In this document: piece by piece, positions 51,010 through 61,355 of the stretch
Position numbering within the stretch: the first letter of the stretch is position 1
How the letters are laid out: each line of letters begins with the position of its first letter
NCBI GenBank assembly: GCA_002685935.1
Contig: NYZD01000192.1
Location: 1 to 62,931, forward strand
From: Planctomycetaceae bacterium
GTDB lineage: Bacteria > Planctomycetota > Phycisphaerae > Phycisphaerales > Zrk34
Length of the DNA stretch: 62,931 bases
Reading direction: 5' to 3'
The notes under the pieces: generated by a model
What the model saw: the letters and a program-made list of their open reading frames with translations, nothing else
Told to the model about the DNA's origin: nothing
Databases searched by the model: none
Translations under genes and position numbers: made by a program

Positions 51010-52095
51010 ATGACCATCTGGCGCTGGGCCGGTTACTTCAGTGATACCCCCGTCCCACATCAGATCACCCTTGGCGAAGGCAACACGCCCCTCGTGCACT
51101 CCCGCCGCCTCGGCCCCGACCTCGGCCTCAATCAACTCTACTTCAAGCTTGAAACCGGCAACCCCACCGGCTCATACAAAGACCGCTACGCCGCCGCCGC
51201 CATCTCCGACATGCTCGCCCACGGCAAGTCCCGCGTGATTGGCACCTCCAGCGGCAACACCGGTTCAGCCGTTGCCGCCTACTGTGCCCGCGCCGGGATC
51301 ACCTGCGAAATCGCCATCCTCGAGACCACGCCCATCGGCAAGACCAAACAGATGCTCGCCTACGGCGCGAAACTCTACAAAGTGCGCGGCATGGGCCTCG
51401 ACGCCGCCATCACCGCACAAATAATCGAAACGATACAGCGCAAGGCCGCCCAGCCCGACGCCAAGCTCCAGATCAGCGCCTACACCTTCAGCTCCGAGGG
51501 CATGGCTGGCGTCCAGACCATCAGCTACGAACTTGCCGAACAGGCCGCCGCGTTCGGCTTAACCATGCGCCACGTCTTCTCCCCGTCGGGCGGCGGCGGA
51601 CTCACCCTCGCCGTCGCTCGGGGATTCGCCGGACTTGCCGACCGTGGCGAATTGACCAATCCTCCCGCCGTCCACTGCGTCCAGCCCGAAGGCAACAACA
51701 CCATCGCCGGTCCCCTCCGCGACGGCGCCGAACGCGCCGTTGCCTGCGTGGGCACCACCGAGATCAGCGGCCTCCAGGTCTCCTCCGTCATCGACGGCGA
51801 TCGCGTCATCGCCGCCTGTCGCGCCTCCGGCGGCACCGGTCATCTCGTCACCGATCAGGACGTCTGGCGCCTCCAGCGCCGCATGGCCCGCGAAGAAGGC
51901 ATCTTCTGCGAACCCGCGGGCGCTGTCGCCCTCGCCGGCGCCGTCGGTGCCCTGCAACGCCGCGAGATTGGTCCCGACGATCCGATTGTCTGCCTCGTCA
52001 CCGGCATTGGATTCAAAGACCCCCCCTCCTTCGACCGCATGATCGAAGGCGAAGATTGCCCCATCATTGATGTCGATCAGATCGACAATCAGTAG
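51010..52095 (+). CDS. thrC: Threonine synthase
   Basis: A 361-residue PLP enzyme (fold type II) converting O-phosphohomoserine to threonine. The PLP lysine is in TGSYKDRYAAAA near residue 58, preceded by LGEGNTPLVHSRRLG, with SSGNTGSAVAAYCARAG as the phosphate-binding region. Length and motifs match the short archaeal/bacterial ThrC group; it could also be a related threonine dehydratase-like enzyme, but GEGNTPLV favours ThrC. An acidic C-terminus follows. It converges with the M81 peptidase gene 11 bases away. Confidence 0.88.
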   Translation: MTIWRWAGYFSDTPVPHQITLGEGNTPLVHSRRLGPDLGLNQLYFKLETGNPTGSYKDRYAAAAISDMLAHGKSRVIGTSSGNTGSAVAAYCARAGITCEIAILETTPIGKTKQMLAYGAKLYKVRGMGLDAAITAQIIETIQRKAAQPDAKLQISAYTFSSEGMAGVQTISYELAEQAAAFGLTMRHVFSPSGGGGLTLAVARGFAGLADRGELTNPPAVHCVQPEGNNTIAGPLRDGAERAVACVGTTEISGLQVSSVIDGDRVIAACRASGGTGHLVTDQDVWRLQRRMAREEGIFCEPAGAVALAGAVGALQRREIGPDDPIVCLVTGIGFKDPPSFDRMIEGEDCPIIDVDQIDNQ

Positions 52096-52106
52096 TCCAC
52101 TGCCCC

Positions 52107-53570
52107 TCAACGCTCCAGCGGGAACAGTGGCTTGCGCCGATGCTGATAATCGAAATGCGTCAGGTCCGCGCTCGTCACGCCCGGCGTGTTGACCCGAATC
52201 ATCGTCTGACACACCTCACTGAACGCCGCCGCCGGCGCGATCACGCCCTTCGCCACCAGCACCGCGAACGACCCCGGGTCCAGATCACAACAACAAATAT
52301 GTTGAATGCTGAACGGCGCGTTGCGCACCGACGTCAGTTGCACCGTCAACCCCCGCTCGGTCTCCACCACCGCCGTGCGCCCCATCGTCCCCCAGCTCCT
52401 GCCTCCGTGCCTGACCTTGGGCTCCCGGTATTCCCCGTCATATATCCCCCGCACCGTGACCCGGCGCTCTAGCGGCGCGCCATGCAGATCGTCCGTCTTG
52501 CCCCCCATCTTCAACGTCAACTGTGCGCCCACCCCCCCCGCCTCCGCCTGCTGCACCGATTCTGCGTCATACAGACACACAAACGATCGCGCCACGCCGC
52601 GCTCATCCAGCGCATGGGCCAGATGCGTGCTGTCGGCAGGGGAGCCGCCCCCCACGTTGTCACCCATGTCCAGCAGACACACCGGCTGCGGTGACCTCAC
52701 CGCCGTGTCGACCGCCTCCTCGACGCTGATCAGATGCGCCACGAAGTCTTCACGATGCGCCAAGAGATACGCCGCCAGCTCATCCACACACGACCGCGCC
52801 AACCCCTGATCATCATCCGTCACCACGATGAACGACGTGCCCATCTCCGGCACATCCGCGTACGGAAACCCCAGCACCACGCTGTTCGCCAATAAGCCCG
52901 GACGCTTCAACATGGCGTCGGCAAACTCGTACATCGGCAAACACGGCGGATCCAGCGTCGTCTGCTTCTCAATGTTGATCGTGATCGCCGGGAAGCTCGC
53001 CGCCTGCGTCGGCCGCACTTCACCCCGCACCGTCCGCACCATCAATGCTGCCGCCTGCAATCCAATCTGCCGTTGATCCAGATGCGGGTTGCTGCGGTAA
53101 GCGATGTTCGCGTCACACGCATCGATCATGCGCTGCGACAGATTCGTGTGCGCGTCCATCGTCGCGATAATCGGCATCTCCGCCCCAACCCGCTCCCGCA
53201 CCAATGACAACCAATGCCCGTCCATATCCCGGTGCTGTTCGCTCACCCCCGCGCCGTGCGGCGCGACCAGCAGACCATCCAGCGGCCCCGCCTGATCCAA
53301 CTCCCGCAACGCCGTTTCCAGCATCGTGTCAAACGCGTCCGCCGCCACCGCGCCCCCCGGCATCGCCCACGCCGCCAGCAGCGGCACCGGGGTCTCGCCC
53401 GCTTCACGCAATCCTTCAATGAAGCCGCCGATCTCGTGCGGTGAATCCGCCCACCGCGCCGTGATCGCCTCGCCCGTCAGCAGTGACTCCCGCTCAAAAT
53501 CCGCCAGCGTCGTCGGCGTCGCCAGAAACGTGTTCGACTCGTGCATTAACGCAATGATGCCTATCCGCAT
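52107..53570 (-). CDS. M81-family metallopeptidase (MlrC-like)
   Basis: A 487-residue protein of the MlrC/M81 family, named for the zinc peptidase that finishes microcystin degradation. The start IGIIALMHESNTF and middle IIATMDAHTNLSQRMIDACD give the N-terminal domain with metal-ligand Asp and His (MDAHTN). SNPHLDQRQIG gives a further His. GDNVGGGSPADSTHL marks the C-terminal domain. The peptide or amide substrate is unknown. AGGAGA lies seven bases before the ATG. The next genes, a secreted protein and Gfo/Idh/MocA oxidoreductases, suggest a catabolic context. Confidence 0.88.
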   Translation of the reverse strand: MRIGIIALMHESNTFLATPTTLADFERESLLTGEAITARWADSPHEIGGFIEGLREAGETPVPLLAAWAMPGGAVAADAFDTMLETALRELDQAGPLDGLLVAPHGAGVSEQHRDMDGHWLSLVRERVGAEMPIIATMDAHTNLSQRMIDACDANIAYRSNPHLDQRQIGLQAAALMVRTVRGEVRPTQAASFPAITINIEKQTTLDPPCLPMYEFADAMLKRPGLLANSVVLGFPYADVPEMGTSFIVVTDDDQGLARSCVDELAAYLLAHREDFVAHLISVEEAVDTAVRSPQPVCLLDMGDNVGGGSPADSTHLAHALDERGVARSFVCLYDAESVQQAEAGGVGAQLTLKMGGKTDDLHGAPLERRVTVRGIYDGEYREPKVRHGGRSWGTMGRTAVVETERGLTVQLTSVRNAPFSIQHICCCDLDPGSFAVLVAKGVIAPAAAFSEVCQTMIRVNTPGVTSADLTHFDYQHRRKPLFPLER

Positions 53571-53708
53571 CGTTCACTCTCCTGTGATCAGGGGCGGCGT
53601 ACCACACCCTAAACGCTCGAATCTCGCCCGGTCAAATCCGCGCCGCCTACCGTCCGCATCACGCCACCACTACAATTGCGATGCCCAATTCAAGCCAGGA
53701 CCAGCACC

Positions 53709-56700
53709 ATGTCCCCATCCGATCGCGCCACCTGTCTCACGCCCCTTTACATCACGTCCATCATCGCCCTCGTTCTGGGCGCGACCACCGCCGGCGCGAT
53801 CGCACAAGCTGATGCCGGTGAACCCGACCCACGTCTTCACGTGAACCTGATTCGAAACCCCGGCTTTGAACGCCCCGGCAACGACGACGATCCCATCGCC
53901 GCCCACTGGTTGACGACCGGCGAAGACCAGGTCGCCGATTGGGCCGTTGCCAGCTATCGCATCGTCCGCCGCGGGGATTACATCCCGCCTCGGCGCGATC
54001 CCGGCGCCGCCCGCACTGGACAGTTCGGCCTGCGCCTCGGCAACACCGGCCCAAACACTTCCAGCGTCTACCAGCGCATCATCCTCAATCAAACCGAACC
54101 CAACCCCATCCAGTTCGTCGCATGGTCCCGATACGATGCTCAGCCAGGCATTCGCCACGACACCGAATCTGCCCCCCGTGCCGAACTCAGCATCGCCAAC
54201 GCTCGCTACACCAATCAATCCAAGGCGCCCGTCGATCGCGAACAGCCCCTCATCAATATGACCCGTGGCTCCGGCGACTGGATCCGCAGCCATGCCACCT
54301 TCGTCCCCGAGAAACCCCTCCGCTACATCGACGTCAAAATCGAACTCCAATCTTCCGGCGCCACCGCCATGCTCTGCGTCGACGACGTCCACGTCGCCGA
54401 AGTTGATGCCACCGTCACTCAACTCCAGGCCCGCGGCGTCGACGTCCCCGCGCCGGCGCTGATCGTCACGAATCCAACCGCCAACCCGCCCGCCGTCGGA
54501 CTCCCCCTGATCGATCAGGCCGGCCAAGGCCGCGCCGCCAACATCCGCCTCCGCGCCCGCGCCGTCGAAACCCCCGCCGCGCTCGTCATCGACGTCGAAT
54601 CCGACGACGCCCTGCCCAACGATCAACTGGAGATACTCCTCGCCCCCTACGATCGCAAGCCCTTCGATCTCCCAATCGCCGCCGACCTGTTCCGCATCCG
54701 TCTTGATGGCAACAACGTCGTCCAACTCGACTGGATCCTCACCCGCAACGAACGCCACCTCGGTGCCGACAACGACATTGCCCTCTACCTCCCGCAGCCG
54801 GCCGTTCGAGGTCTCACCGCACGACGTGAATCACTACCCAATCACCGCGCCCGATGGCGATTCACGATTCCCTACGCCTCGCTCGGTTCCGCACAACCAA
54901 TCAGCCCCACCACTTGGCGCATCAACCTCTGCCTCCGCCGCGGCGAATCCCTGCTCTGCGCCGCCCCAACCCACACGCTCGAATCGCTGCTCGGCCAACT
55001 GATCTTCCCCTCACCAGCCGAGTCCCCCGCCCCGGTCGTCATTGAACGCGTCGAATTCCTCACCGGACCCTTCGATCAACAGTCCATCGCCCCCTTCACC
55101 GTCCCCGGACGTTTCCCCTGGGGTGACACCCCGCTCCGCGTTCGCGTTCGCAACTGCACGTCCGACCCCGTTAATCTCACCCTCAACGCCCGCATCGCCG
55201 GTCACGTCACCCACACACTCATTCAACTTACGCCCCACCAAATCAACACCGTCGACATCATCGCACCCCTTCGCACGCCCGGGCGACAGACACTCCAACT
55301 CGCCCTGTCTCCACCTGATGCCGCTACGCCGCGCGCCGCCCTGCACATCCCCGTCACCATCGCGCCGCTTATTCGCACCTGGCTCTTTGAGACCTTCGCC
55401 TATCACGATGAAGACCACGCCGAGATCTTCACATCCAACAACGCCGCCGACCCCGACCAGATCGCCGCCGTCCGCCTGCGCATCGAGAACTGGCGCGGCC
55501 GGCCCATCGGATCCTCCATCACCCAACTCCAGACCGAATCCCGCACGCACACCATCAACCTGCCCATCGCCGACGTACCCGCTCATCCCGATCCCATCGC
55601 CGACCACTGGATCATCACCGAAGCACTCGATCGCGACGGCCGTGTGATCGAATCCTCACGCACTCGCTGGGGCAAAATGACGCGTCCCGCTCCCCGCGCC
55701 GCCGACCCCATCGACCACGTCACCATCGACGACCGCGGCTACTTCTCCGTCAATGACAAACCCTTCTTCGCCGTCATCGCATCCCTGCACACCAACGATC
55801 TTGCCGCGGGCTACCTCCGCACGCCCCGTGTCGGCTTCAACGCCGCCAAAATCAACTGCGGCACGAAAGACATGATTCACATCGGCCGCGCCTCCTATAA
55901 GGACGTCTACACCGCCCTCTACCGTCAGGGCGTCTACGCCGCACCCATGTGCTTCGTCTCCGATCGTCAAACCCGCATCAACATCATCGACTGGTTCAAG
56001 ACCACCCCGATGTACCTCTGCCAACTCGGGGGCGAGATCTACCACCGCCCCGCCGACCAGTTCGACCATCCCGATTGGCGGACCTGCCCCCAGCGTCCCG
56101 TCGTGCTTGAATACATGAACTGCGGCAGTTGGCTCGACCACGCACGCCACGGCAAACAGATCGCGCAAATCGCCATGACCCCGATTTTCTCGCGCGCCCA
56201 ATCCGCCCATCGCGATCTCGCCGCCTTCTACGCCCGCGAGCGCGCCGTCTCACCCCGCACCGCGCTGATGACCAGCATCGTCACCTCCGCTGGCGACTTC
56301 GACATCTGGGATACCCGCACCACCGCCTACGTCTCCGTCATCCACGGCGCCACCGGTATCTACAACTACATTGTGGCCCCCGATCACGCCGGTACCGACG
56401 ATCGCATCGTCGAAATCGCACGCGGGTTCGCTACCGAACTCCGTGCCATGGGCCCCATCTTTGTCGCAGAAGATCAACGCCGCACCATCAGCGTCAACCC
56501 GCCCGACACCGGCCTCCACGTCGCCGAACGCCGCATCGACGATCACCGTTACCTCATCGTCGCCAACACCCGCGATGCCCCCATCGAAGCAACCTTCCAA
56601 CTCGACCCCGCCGAAGCCGCCAATCGTGTGGATGTGATCTACGAACCCGCCGACCCCATCTCCCTGACCGACGATCAAAAGTTCACCGATACCATCCCCG

Positions 56701-56738
56701 CCCACTGGGCACGCGTCTACCGCATCAAACTCCAATAG
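53709..56738 (+). CDS. Large secreted protein, probably carbohydrate-active
   Basis: A 1009-residue protein with a signal peptide (LYITSIIALVLGATTAGAIA, likely cut before QADAGE). Residues about 35-190 begin NLIRNPGFE and look like a carbohydrate-binding module. Residues about 260-420 resemble a CBM9/DOMON-like sandwich. From about 660 onward (GYFSVNDKPFFAVIAS) it resembles the TIM barrel of glycoside hydrolases of clan GH-A, followed by a C-terminal sandwich (LHVAERRIDDHRYLIVANTR). Catalytic Glu residues are not assignable. The ATG at 53709 follows an ACC; a TACAAT box lies at 53671-53676. It would act outside the cytoplasm and probably feeds the adjacent oxidoreductases. Confidence 0.65.
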   Translation: MSPSDRATCLTPLYITSIIALVLGATTAGAIAQADAGEPDPRLHVNLIRNPGFERPGNDDDPIAAHWLTTGEDQVADWAVASYRIVRRGDYIPPRRDPGAARTGQFGLRLGNTGPNTSSVYQRIILNQTEPNPIQFVAWSRYDAQPGIRHDTESAPRAELSIANARYTNQSKAPVDREQPLINMTRGSGDWIRSHATFVPEKPLRYIDVKIELQSSGATAMLCVDDVHVAEVDATVTQLQARGVDVPAPALIVTNPTANPPAVGLPLIDQAGQGRAANIRLRARAVETPAALVIDVESDDALPNDQLEILLAPYDRKPFDLPIAADLFRIRLDGNNVVQLDWILTRNERHLGADNDIALYLPQPAVRGLTARRESLPNHRARWRFTIPYASLGSAQPISPTTWRINLCLRRGESLLCAAPTHTLESLLGQLIFPSPAESPAPVVIERVEFLTGPFDQQSIAPFTVPGRFPWGDTPLRVRVRNCTSDPVNLTLNARIAGHVTHTLIQLTPHQINTVDIIAPLRTPGRQTLQLALSPPDAATPRAALHIPVTIAPLIRTWLFETFAYHDEDHAEIFTSNNAADPDQIAAVRLRIENWRGRPIGSSITQLQTESRTHTINLPIADVPAHPDPIADHWIITEALDRDGRVIESSRTRWGKMTRPAPRAADPIDHVTIDDRGYFSVNDKPFFAVIASLHTNDLAAGYLRTPRVGFNAAKINCGTKDMIHIGRASYKDVYTALYRQGVYAAPMCFVSDRQTRINIIDWFKTTPMYLCQLGGEIYHRPADQFDHPDWRTCPQRPVVLEYMNCGSWLDHARHGKQIAQIAMTPIFSRAQSAHRDLAAFYARERAVSPRTALMTSIVTSAGDFDIWDTRTTAYVSVIHGATGIYNYIVAPDHAGTDDRIVEIARGFATELRAMGPIFVAEDQRRTISVNPPDTGLHVAERRIDDHRYLIVANTRDAPIEATFQLDPAEAANRVDVIYEPADPISLTDDQKFTDTIPAHWARVYRIKLQ

Positions 56739-56905
56739 CGGATGCGTGGACTGTCGTGTCTTGACAGTGAGCAGACCCAGGATGCTCACCATCCACGCAG
56801 ATTACGCCTACGGATTCGACGTCTGGGCCCACGTTCAGATCACCGCTCTCCTCACCCCCAACCAGATCGCCCACCCAAGCACGGCAATCGACCGACTGAG
56901 CCGCG

Positions 56906-58012
56906 TCAACCGAGTGGATCCACCACATCCACCCACCGCCGCCCCTCCGATGATTCGATGACCGCATCACACACCGCCTGCGCCTGCACCCCCTCCTTGA
57001 ACGATGGTCGGCATGCCCGCTCCTCCCGAATCGCCGACACAAACTCGAACGCTTGGTCATATCGAAACGTCACCTCCGGATTGCCATCGCCCAACGCACG
57101 CGGCGAGCCACTCGACTTTAAGAACGCCTCCGGCACATCCCGCATCTCGAACGCCTCTCCCCGCCGCGCAAAAAGAATCTGATCCGGCGTGTGCAACTGA
57201 TACGCCGCTGACGCCTCCGACCCATTCAACTCACACACATCATGATCCCCCGCCGGCCCTCGCCCCTTGCTCAGCCGGCCCGACTCGAACACACCCGTCA
57301 CCCCCGATTCAAACTCCGCCAAAAACGCCACCCAATCGTCCACGTCCTGCGGCGCACACGCCTCGCCATCTTTCGTCCGATCGCGCCCAATCAAGTTCCG
57401 CATCGACCCGCACACCGACGTGATCGGCCCAAGCAGATCATGCGCCAGATCGATCCGGTGCAATGCCATGTCCGCCAGCTGCCCTGACCCCGCCATCGCC
57501 CGGTATTGCCGCCACCCCAGCGAATGGTCCGGCCAATCCTGCAACCGCTGGAGCCGCGCGTGATAGATCTCCCCCAACGCCCCCTCACGCACCAGCGACG
57601 CCAGATACCGCATGCCCGGCACAAACCGATACGTGAACGCCGTCATGTGTCGTCGCCCCAACCGCTCCGCCGCGCGATACATGGCCACCGTCTCCCCCAC
57701 ATCCAACCCCAGTGGCTTCTCGCATAGCACGTGACATCCCGCCTCAAGCGCCGCCAGCACGATCGGTAAGTGCTCGCAGTTCGGCGTCGCCACCACCACC
57801 GCATCAGGTTTCACCTCATTCAGCATCCGCTCAACGTCGCCATATTGCGCGCCGACCTCCCATTCCTCGCCGCGCTGCGCCAACAGCGTTGGATTCGCAT
57901 CACACAGGCCCACGATGTCCACGCCCGGAATGATCCTCAACCCCGGATAGTGCACCATCGCGCACACGCCGCCGACGCCAATGAGCCCAATGCGGATCGA
58001 TTCCTGATTCAT
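56906..58012 (-). CDS. Gfo/Idh/MocA-family oxidoreductase
   Basis: A 368-residue NAD(P)-dependent oxidoreductase. The N-terminal Rossmann motif IGLIGVGGVCAMVHYPG leads to VVVATPNCEHLPIVLAALEAG and CEKPLG, the conserved Glu-Lys-Pro. The C-terminal domain has the typical HRIDLAHDLLG with a His-Asp pair for catalysis. Members act on free or nucleotide-linked sugars and inositols, so the substrate is not known. It diverges from an SDR gene at 58.1 kb across a 91-base promoter region. Confidence 0.9.
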   Translation of the reverse strand: MNQESIRIGLIGVGGVCAMVHYPGLRIIPGVDIVGLCDANPTLLAQRGEEWEVGAQYGDVERMLNEVKPDAVVVATPNCEHLPIVLAALEAGCHVLCEKPLGLDVGETVAMYRAAERLGRRHMTAFTYRFVPGMRYLASLVREGALGEIYHARLQRLQDWPDHSLGWRQYRAMAGSGQLADMALHRIDLAHDLLGPITSVCGSMRNLIGRDRTKDGEACAPQDVDDWVAFLAEFESGVTGVFESGRLSKGRGPAGDHDVCELNGSEASAAYQLHTPDQILFARRGEAFEMRDVPEAFLKSSGSPRALGDGNPEVTFRYDQAFEFVSAIREERACRPSFKEGVQAQAVCDAVIESSEGRRWVDVVDPLG

Positions 58013-58103
58013 ATCGCCCTCTCATCTATAATGCGTTCCACGTATCATAACACCCCTGGACCGCGCAGCGCTCTCGTACCGCGTCAATCGGAGTGATCAC
58101 AAT
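58013..58103. promoter_or_regulatory. Divergent promoter region between oxidoreductase and SDR genes
   Basis: 91 bases. A perfect TATAAT lies at 58027-58032 on the plus strand, and a TATGAT on the minus strand lies about 30 bases upstream of the oxidoreductase start. Neither has a clear minus-35. Both genes are probably controlled together. Confidence 0.45.
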
Positions 58104-58886
58104 ATGACCCAATCCACCAACGCACTCGATGCCTTCAAACTTAATGGCCGACACGCACTTGTCACCGGCGGCTCCAAGGGCCTCGGCATCATCATGGCCG
58201 GCGCACTTGCCGACGCCGGCGCCAGCGTCACCGTCGTCTCCCGCACCGAATCCGAATGCAAACAGGCCGCCGACGAGATCGCCCAACGCACCGGCCAAGA
58301 AACCTACGCCGCCGCCGGCGACGTCTCTCAAGCCAGAGACGTAGAGCGCATCATCGATCAATCCCAACAAGCGCTCGGCCCCATCGACATCCTCATCAAC
58401 AACGCCGGCATCAACGCCCGTGGCCCCGCCCACGAACTCGCCGAGTCCGATTGGGACGATGTCATTGCCATCAACCTCAAGGGCCCATTCCTCGTCGCCC
58501 GCGCGCTCGGCCACGAAATGTGCTGGCGCGGATGGGGACGAGTCATCAACATCGGATCAATCCTCTCCGTCATCGGAATGCAGGGCCGTTCCCCCTACGC
58601 CGCATCAAAAGGTGGTCTGCTCAACCTCACCCGCGTCATGGCACTCGAGTGGGCCGAGCACGGCGTGACCGCCAACGCCATCTGCCCCGGGCCCTTCGCG
58701 ACCGAAATGAACAAACCCCTCCTCGATGACCCTGAAAAGTACCAGGCCTTCGTCGCCAAAATCCCTATGGGCCGCTGGGGCGAACTCCACGAAATCGCCG
58801 GCGCCGTCCTCTTCCTCGCCTCCGATGCCTCGTCCTATGTCACCGGCAGCGCCCTCTACGTCGACGGCGGCTGGACCACACAATGA
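58104..58886 (+). CDS. SDR-family oxidoreductase (gluconate/glucose dehydrogenase-like)
   Basis: A 260-residue classical [12 protein letters not shown] (about 20-28) binds the cofactor, NNAGIN is present, and the catalytic motif is YAASKGG in [14 protein letters not shown]. The C-terminal [13 protein letters not shown] is normal. Closest in pattern to gluconate 5-dehydrogenase or glucose 1-dehydrogenase; the substrate is not fixed. The ATG at 58104 is used. It lies between two Gfo/Idh/MocA genes on the other strand, forming a carbohydrate redox cluster. It is unrelated to the island SDR beyond the fold. Confidence 0.9.
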   Translation: MTQSTNALDAFKLNGRHALVTGGSKGLGIIMAGALADAGASVTVVSRTESECKQAADEIAQRTGQETYAAAGDVSQARDVERIIDQSQQALGPIDILINNAGINARGPAHELAESDWDDVIAINLKGPFLVARALGHEMCWRGWGRVINIGSILSVIGMQGRSPYAASKGGLLNLTRVMALEWAEHGVTANAICPGPFATEMNKPLLDDPEKYQAFVAKIPMGRWGELHEIAGAVLFLASDASSYVTGSALYVDGGWTTQ

Positions 58887-58953
58887 TCCGCCGCACGCGA
58901 CCCACCTGAGCCCGCACGAGTTGAACCATGTGTCCCGTGGCGCCATCGCGCCT

Positions 58954-60051
58954 TCAACCATGCGACCACCGATTCAGTTCACGCTCAATCCGTCGCATAT
59001 CCGTGTGCGAGTCCAATTCCATCCCGTCGCCCCCGTGATAACGGTAAGGCTCGGGGAAAATACGCGCCGACCGGTCCGACAGCGGCAACGCCACCCGCTC
59101 GTGGCCCTGCTTGTCCGACAGCTTCATCGCGATCGCGATCTCCAGTGCCTGCCGGTAGTCGTGCCCGTTGGACAGCGGAGTCTGCCCCGTCTCAAACGAC
59201 CGGACCACCCGCTCAATCGCGCCCGGGATGTAATGCCAATCTTCTCTGACCGCCAGAGATTTCAGATATGCCATCCGCGCCTCGTGCCCCTTGCCCTGTA
59301 TCAGCGCCGGTTGATGCCCCTGAAAGAAGACATGCCCGTTCTCACCATGCACCGACAGACGCGCCACATCCTCCCGCGGCGGCGGAATCTCGCACACGAC
59401 CCCGTTCGCGTATCCAATGCGCCCGTGCATCGGCCCGTCGCGCTCCTCCGGCAGTGTGTCATCCGGAAACGTCCAATCCTCTCGGTGCGGCAACGCGTGC
59501 CCTTCCACCCACACCGCCTCACTATCGAGAATGTGACGCACCATCACCAGATCCGGACACGCCCCGCCCGCAATCTCATGCGGCACGCCACGCGAAATCT
59601 CAATGCCCGTGACCCGCCCGATGTTTCCCGCGTGAATCCAGTCGACGATCTCAAGGAAGTTCGGCATCTCCCAGAACGCATTCCCGCACGACAGCATCGA
59701 CCCCCGCTCCGTGCAAATCCGCACGACCTCATCGGCCACACTCAACTGAACCGCAATCGGCTTCTCGCACGACACCGCCTTCACCCCCGCCTCCGCACAC
59801 GCCAGCACCAGACCCGGGTTCACCGGCACCGGCACGATGATTGACACAATGTCTGGAATCTCTCGCTCGAACAACGCCTCCAGCGAATCGAACACGTTCT
59901 CGATACCGTAGAAATCCGCGCACAGCCGTCGCCGCTCCGGATGCCGGTCCACCAGCGCCACCATCCGACAGTCAGACCGCGCCGCGTAAGCGCGTAGATA
60001 CTTCCGCCCCCACGCGCCCGACCCGCCGACAACCGCGACACGCTTTCGCAT
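58954..60051 (-). CDS. Gfo/Idh/MocA-family oxidoreductase, second copy
   Basis: A 365-residue member of the same superfamily as the 57-kb gene but clearly diverged. The Rossmann motif is VAVVGGSGAWGRKYL, then VSIIVPVPVNPGLVLACAEAG and SCEKPIA. The C-terminal part includes GHVFFQGHQPALIQGKGHE and GNAFWEMPNFLEIVDWIHAGNIG. A long loop near GGACPDLVMVRHILDSEAVWVEGHAL may bind the sugar. It starts at ATG 60051 with the family's usual N-terminus. It lies 63 bases beyond the following glycosyltransferase gene on the same strand. Confidence 0.9.
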   Translation of the reverse strand: MRKRVAVVGGSGAWGRKYLRAYAARSDCRMVALVDRHPERRRLCADFYGIENVFDSLEALFEREIPDIVSIIVPVPVNPGLVLACAEAGVKAVSCEKPIAVQLSVADEVVRICTERGSMLSCGNAFWEMPNFLEIVDWIHAGNIGRVTGIEISRGVPHEIAGGACPDLVMVRHILDSEAVWVEGHALPHREDWTFPDDTLPEERDGPMHGRIGYANGVVCEIPPPREDVARLSVHGENGHVFFQGHQPALIQGKGHEARMAYLKSLAVREDWHYIPGAIERVVRSFETGQTPLSNGHDYRQALEIAIAMKLSDKQGHERVALPLSDRSARIFPEPYRYHGGDGMELDSHTDMRRIERELNRWSHG

Positions 60052-60114
60052 GACGCCTACGCTAGCTCAAGTTTGTGTAATTGCAAAGACGCAGCCTGAT
60101 GTGCTTCGTGAACG

Positions 60115-61347
60115 TCACGCCGCCCGGCGCATCGGCACCGCCGCCGACGACCCGAGAATCCGCAAGTAGGCCGCGACCGTCTCGCCCCACGGCCGTTTCG
60201 CCGCCTCGCGCCGTGCTTCGTTGCCCATCGCACGTCGCACCGCCGGCAATCGGTACAGTCGCGTCAGCTCCCGCGCCAGCCCCGTCACGTCGTGCGCGTC
60301 GATCACCGCGCCCGTCGCATGGTGATCGATCAACTCCTCCGCGGCGGTCAGCACCGGGCGACGACCCGTCGCGTCCCGCCGACGTCCGATCACCGGCACG
60401 CCGTGCGCCATCGCCTCGAGGATCACATTCCCGAACGCCTCGTACCACGAGGGCAACACCATTACGTCCATCGCCGCGTATGCGTCACACGGATCGTCCA
60501 GTGCCCCCGTCCACGTGATGCGATCCAATATCCCCCGCGCAAGCGCCAGCTTCTTCAATCGCGCCTCGTCCGGTCCATCCCCCACGATCAGCAGATGGAT
60601 CGCTGCCTCGTCCGGCACCCGCGCCGCGGCCTCGAACAGAAATCCCAGATCCTTGACCGGATCCAACCGACCCACAAACCCCACCACAAATGCGCCGCGC
60701 TCAATGCCCAGTCGCTCACCGTGCAGATCATCGCTCGCGCCAGGCACCACCCGTGCAAATGGACGCGGCGCACAAACACCGTGCGGCACGACATCCACAT
60801 GGTCACGCCCCCCGTACATCGCGACAAACTGTTCGCACAGATTTCCAGAACTCACCACCACACGCGGCGCCTGTTGCCACGCTGTCGCATCGAACCGCTG
60901 CAATGTGCGTGACATCTGTGACGCCTCCCCTCCCGGGTATTGTCGCGCCGCCATGTCCAGCGCCGCCGCGCAGCACGCCGGATTGAATACCAGATCGTCA
61001 CCGCGCCCCGCGTTGATCGCCGCCGTCGCCATGATCGGGTCCGTCGCCCACAACGTGCCCACGCCCACCTCTCGAATCACCCGCTTCCACCAACGCAGCC
61101 GCAATCGATCACGCCACCGCCACAGTCGACCGCACTCCAGCGGATCGAACCGCCGCACGATCAAGCCCGGACCAAACACTTCGTTCGCCGGCGACCCCGT
61201 CCGATTCTCCGTCAGCACCTCAACGCGCTGCCCCGCCGCCGCCAACTCACGCGCGACGTACGCCATCCGCTGCTCCACGCCACCGTGTCGTTCCGGACTG
61301 AAGCGCGCACAAAGCAGGTGAATCAACGGGTCACCGGATTGGAGCAT
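60115..61347 (-). CDS. Glycosyltransferase family 4 protein
   Basis: A 410-residue GT-B transferase. The acceptor domain starts IHLLCARFSPERHGGVEQRM with the Gly-rich loop (GGVEQ), and the donor domain holds VVGFVGRLDPVKDLGFLFEA, the VGDGPDE loop, ITWTGALDD and a C-terminal E-x7-E like motif in SWYEAFGNVILEAMAHGVPVI. It transfers a sugar from a nucleotide donor during surface polysaccharide or LPS synthesis. The ATG at 61347 lies 9 bases past the end of the upstream GT2 gene. A minus-strand glycan cluster continues past the window. Confidence 0.92.
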   Translation of the reverse strand: MLQSGDPLIHLLCARFSPERHGGVEQRMAYVARELAAAGQRVEVLTENRTGSPANEVFGPGLIVRRFDPLECGRLWRWRDRLRLRWWKRVIREVGVGTLWATDPIMATAAINAGRGDDLVFNPACCAAALDMAARQYPGGEASQMSRTLQRFDATAWQQAPRVVVSSGNLCEQFVAMYGGRDHVDVVPHGVCAPRPFARVVPGASDDLHGERLGIERGAFVVGFVGRLDPVKDLGFLFEAAARVPDEAAIHLLIVGDGPDEARLKKLALARGILDRITWTGALDDPCDAYAAMDVMVLPSWYEAFGNVILEAMAHGVPVIGRRRDATGRRPVLTAAEELIDHHATGAVIDAHDVTGLARELTRLYRLPAVRRAMGNEARREAAKRPWGETVAAYLRILGSSAAVPMRRAA

Positions 61348-61355
61348 CGATCCCT

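Noticed and set aside
53670-54758. 362-residue minus-strand Gly/Asp/Val-rich frame opposite the large secreted protein gene
   Set aside because: Composition typical of an antisense shadow; the plus strand has a signal peptide and domain-like segments.
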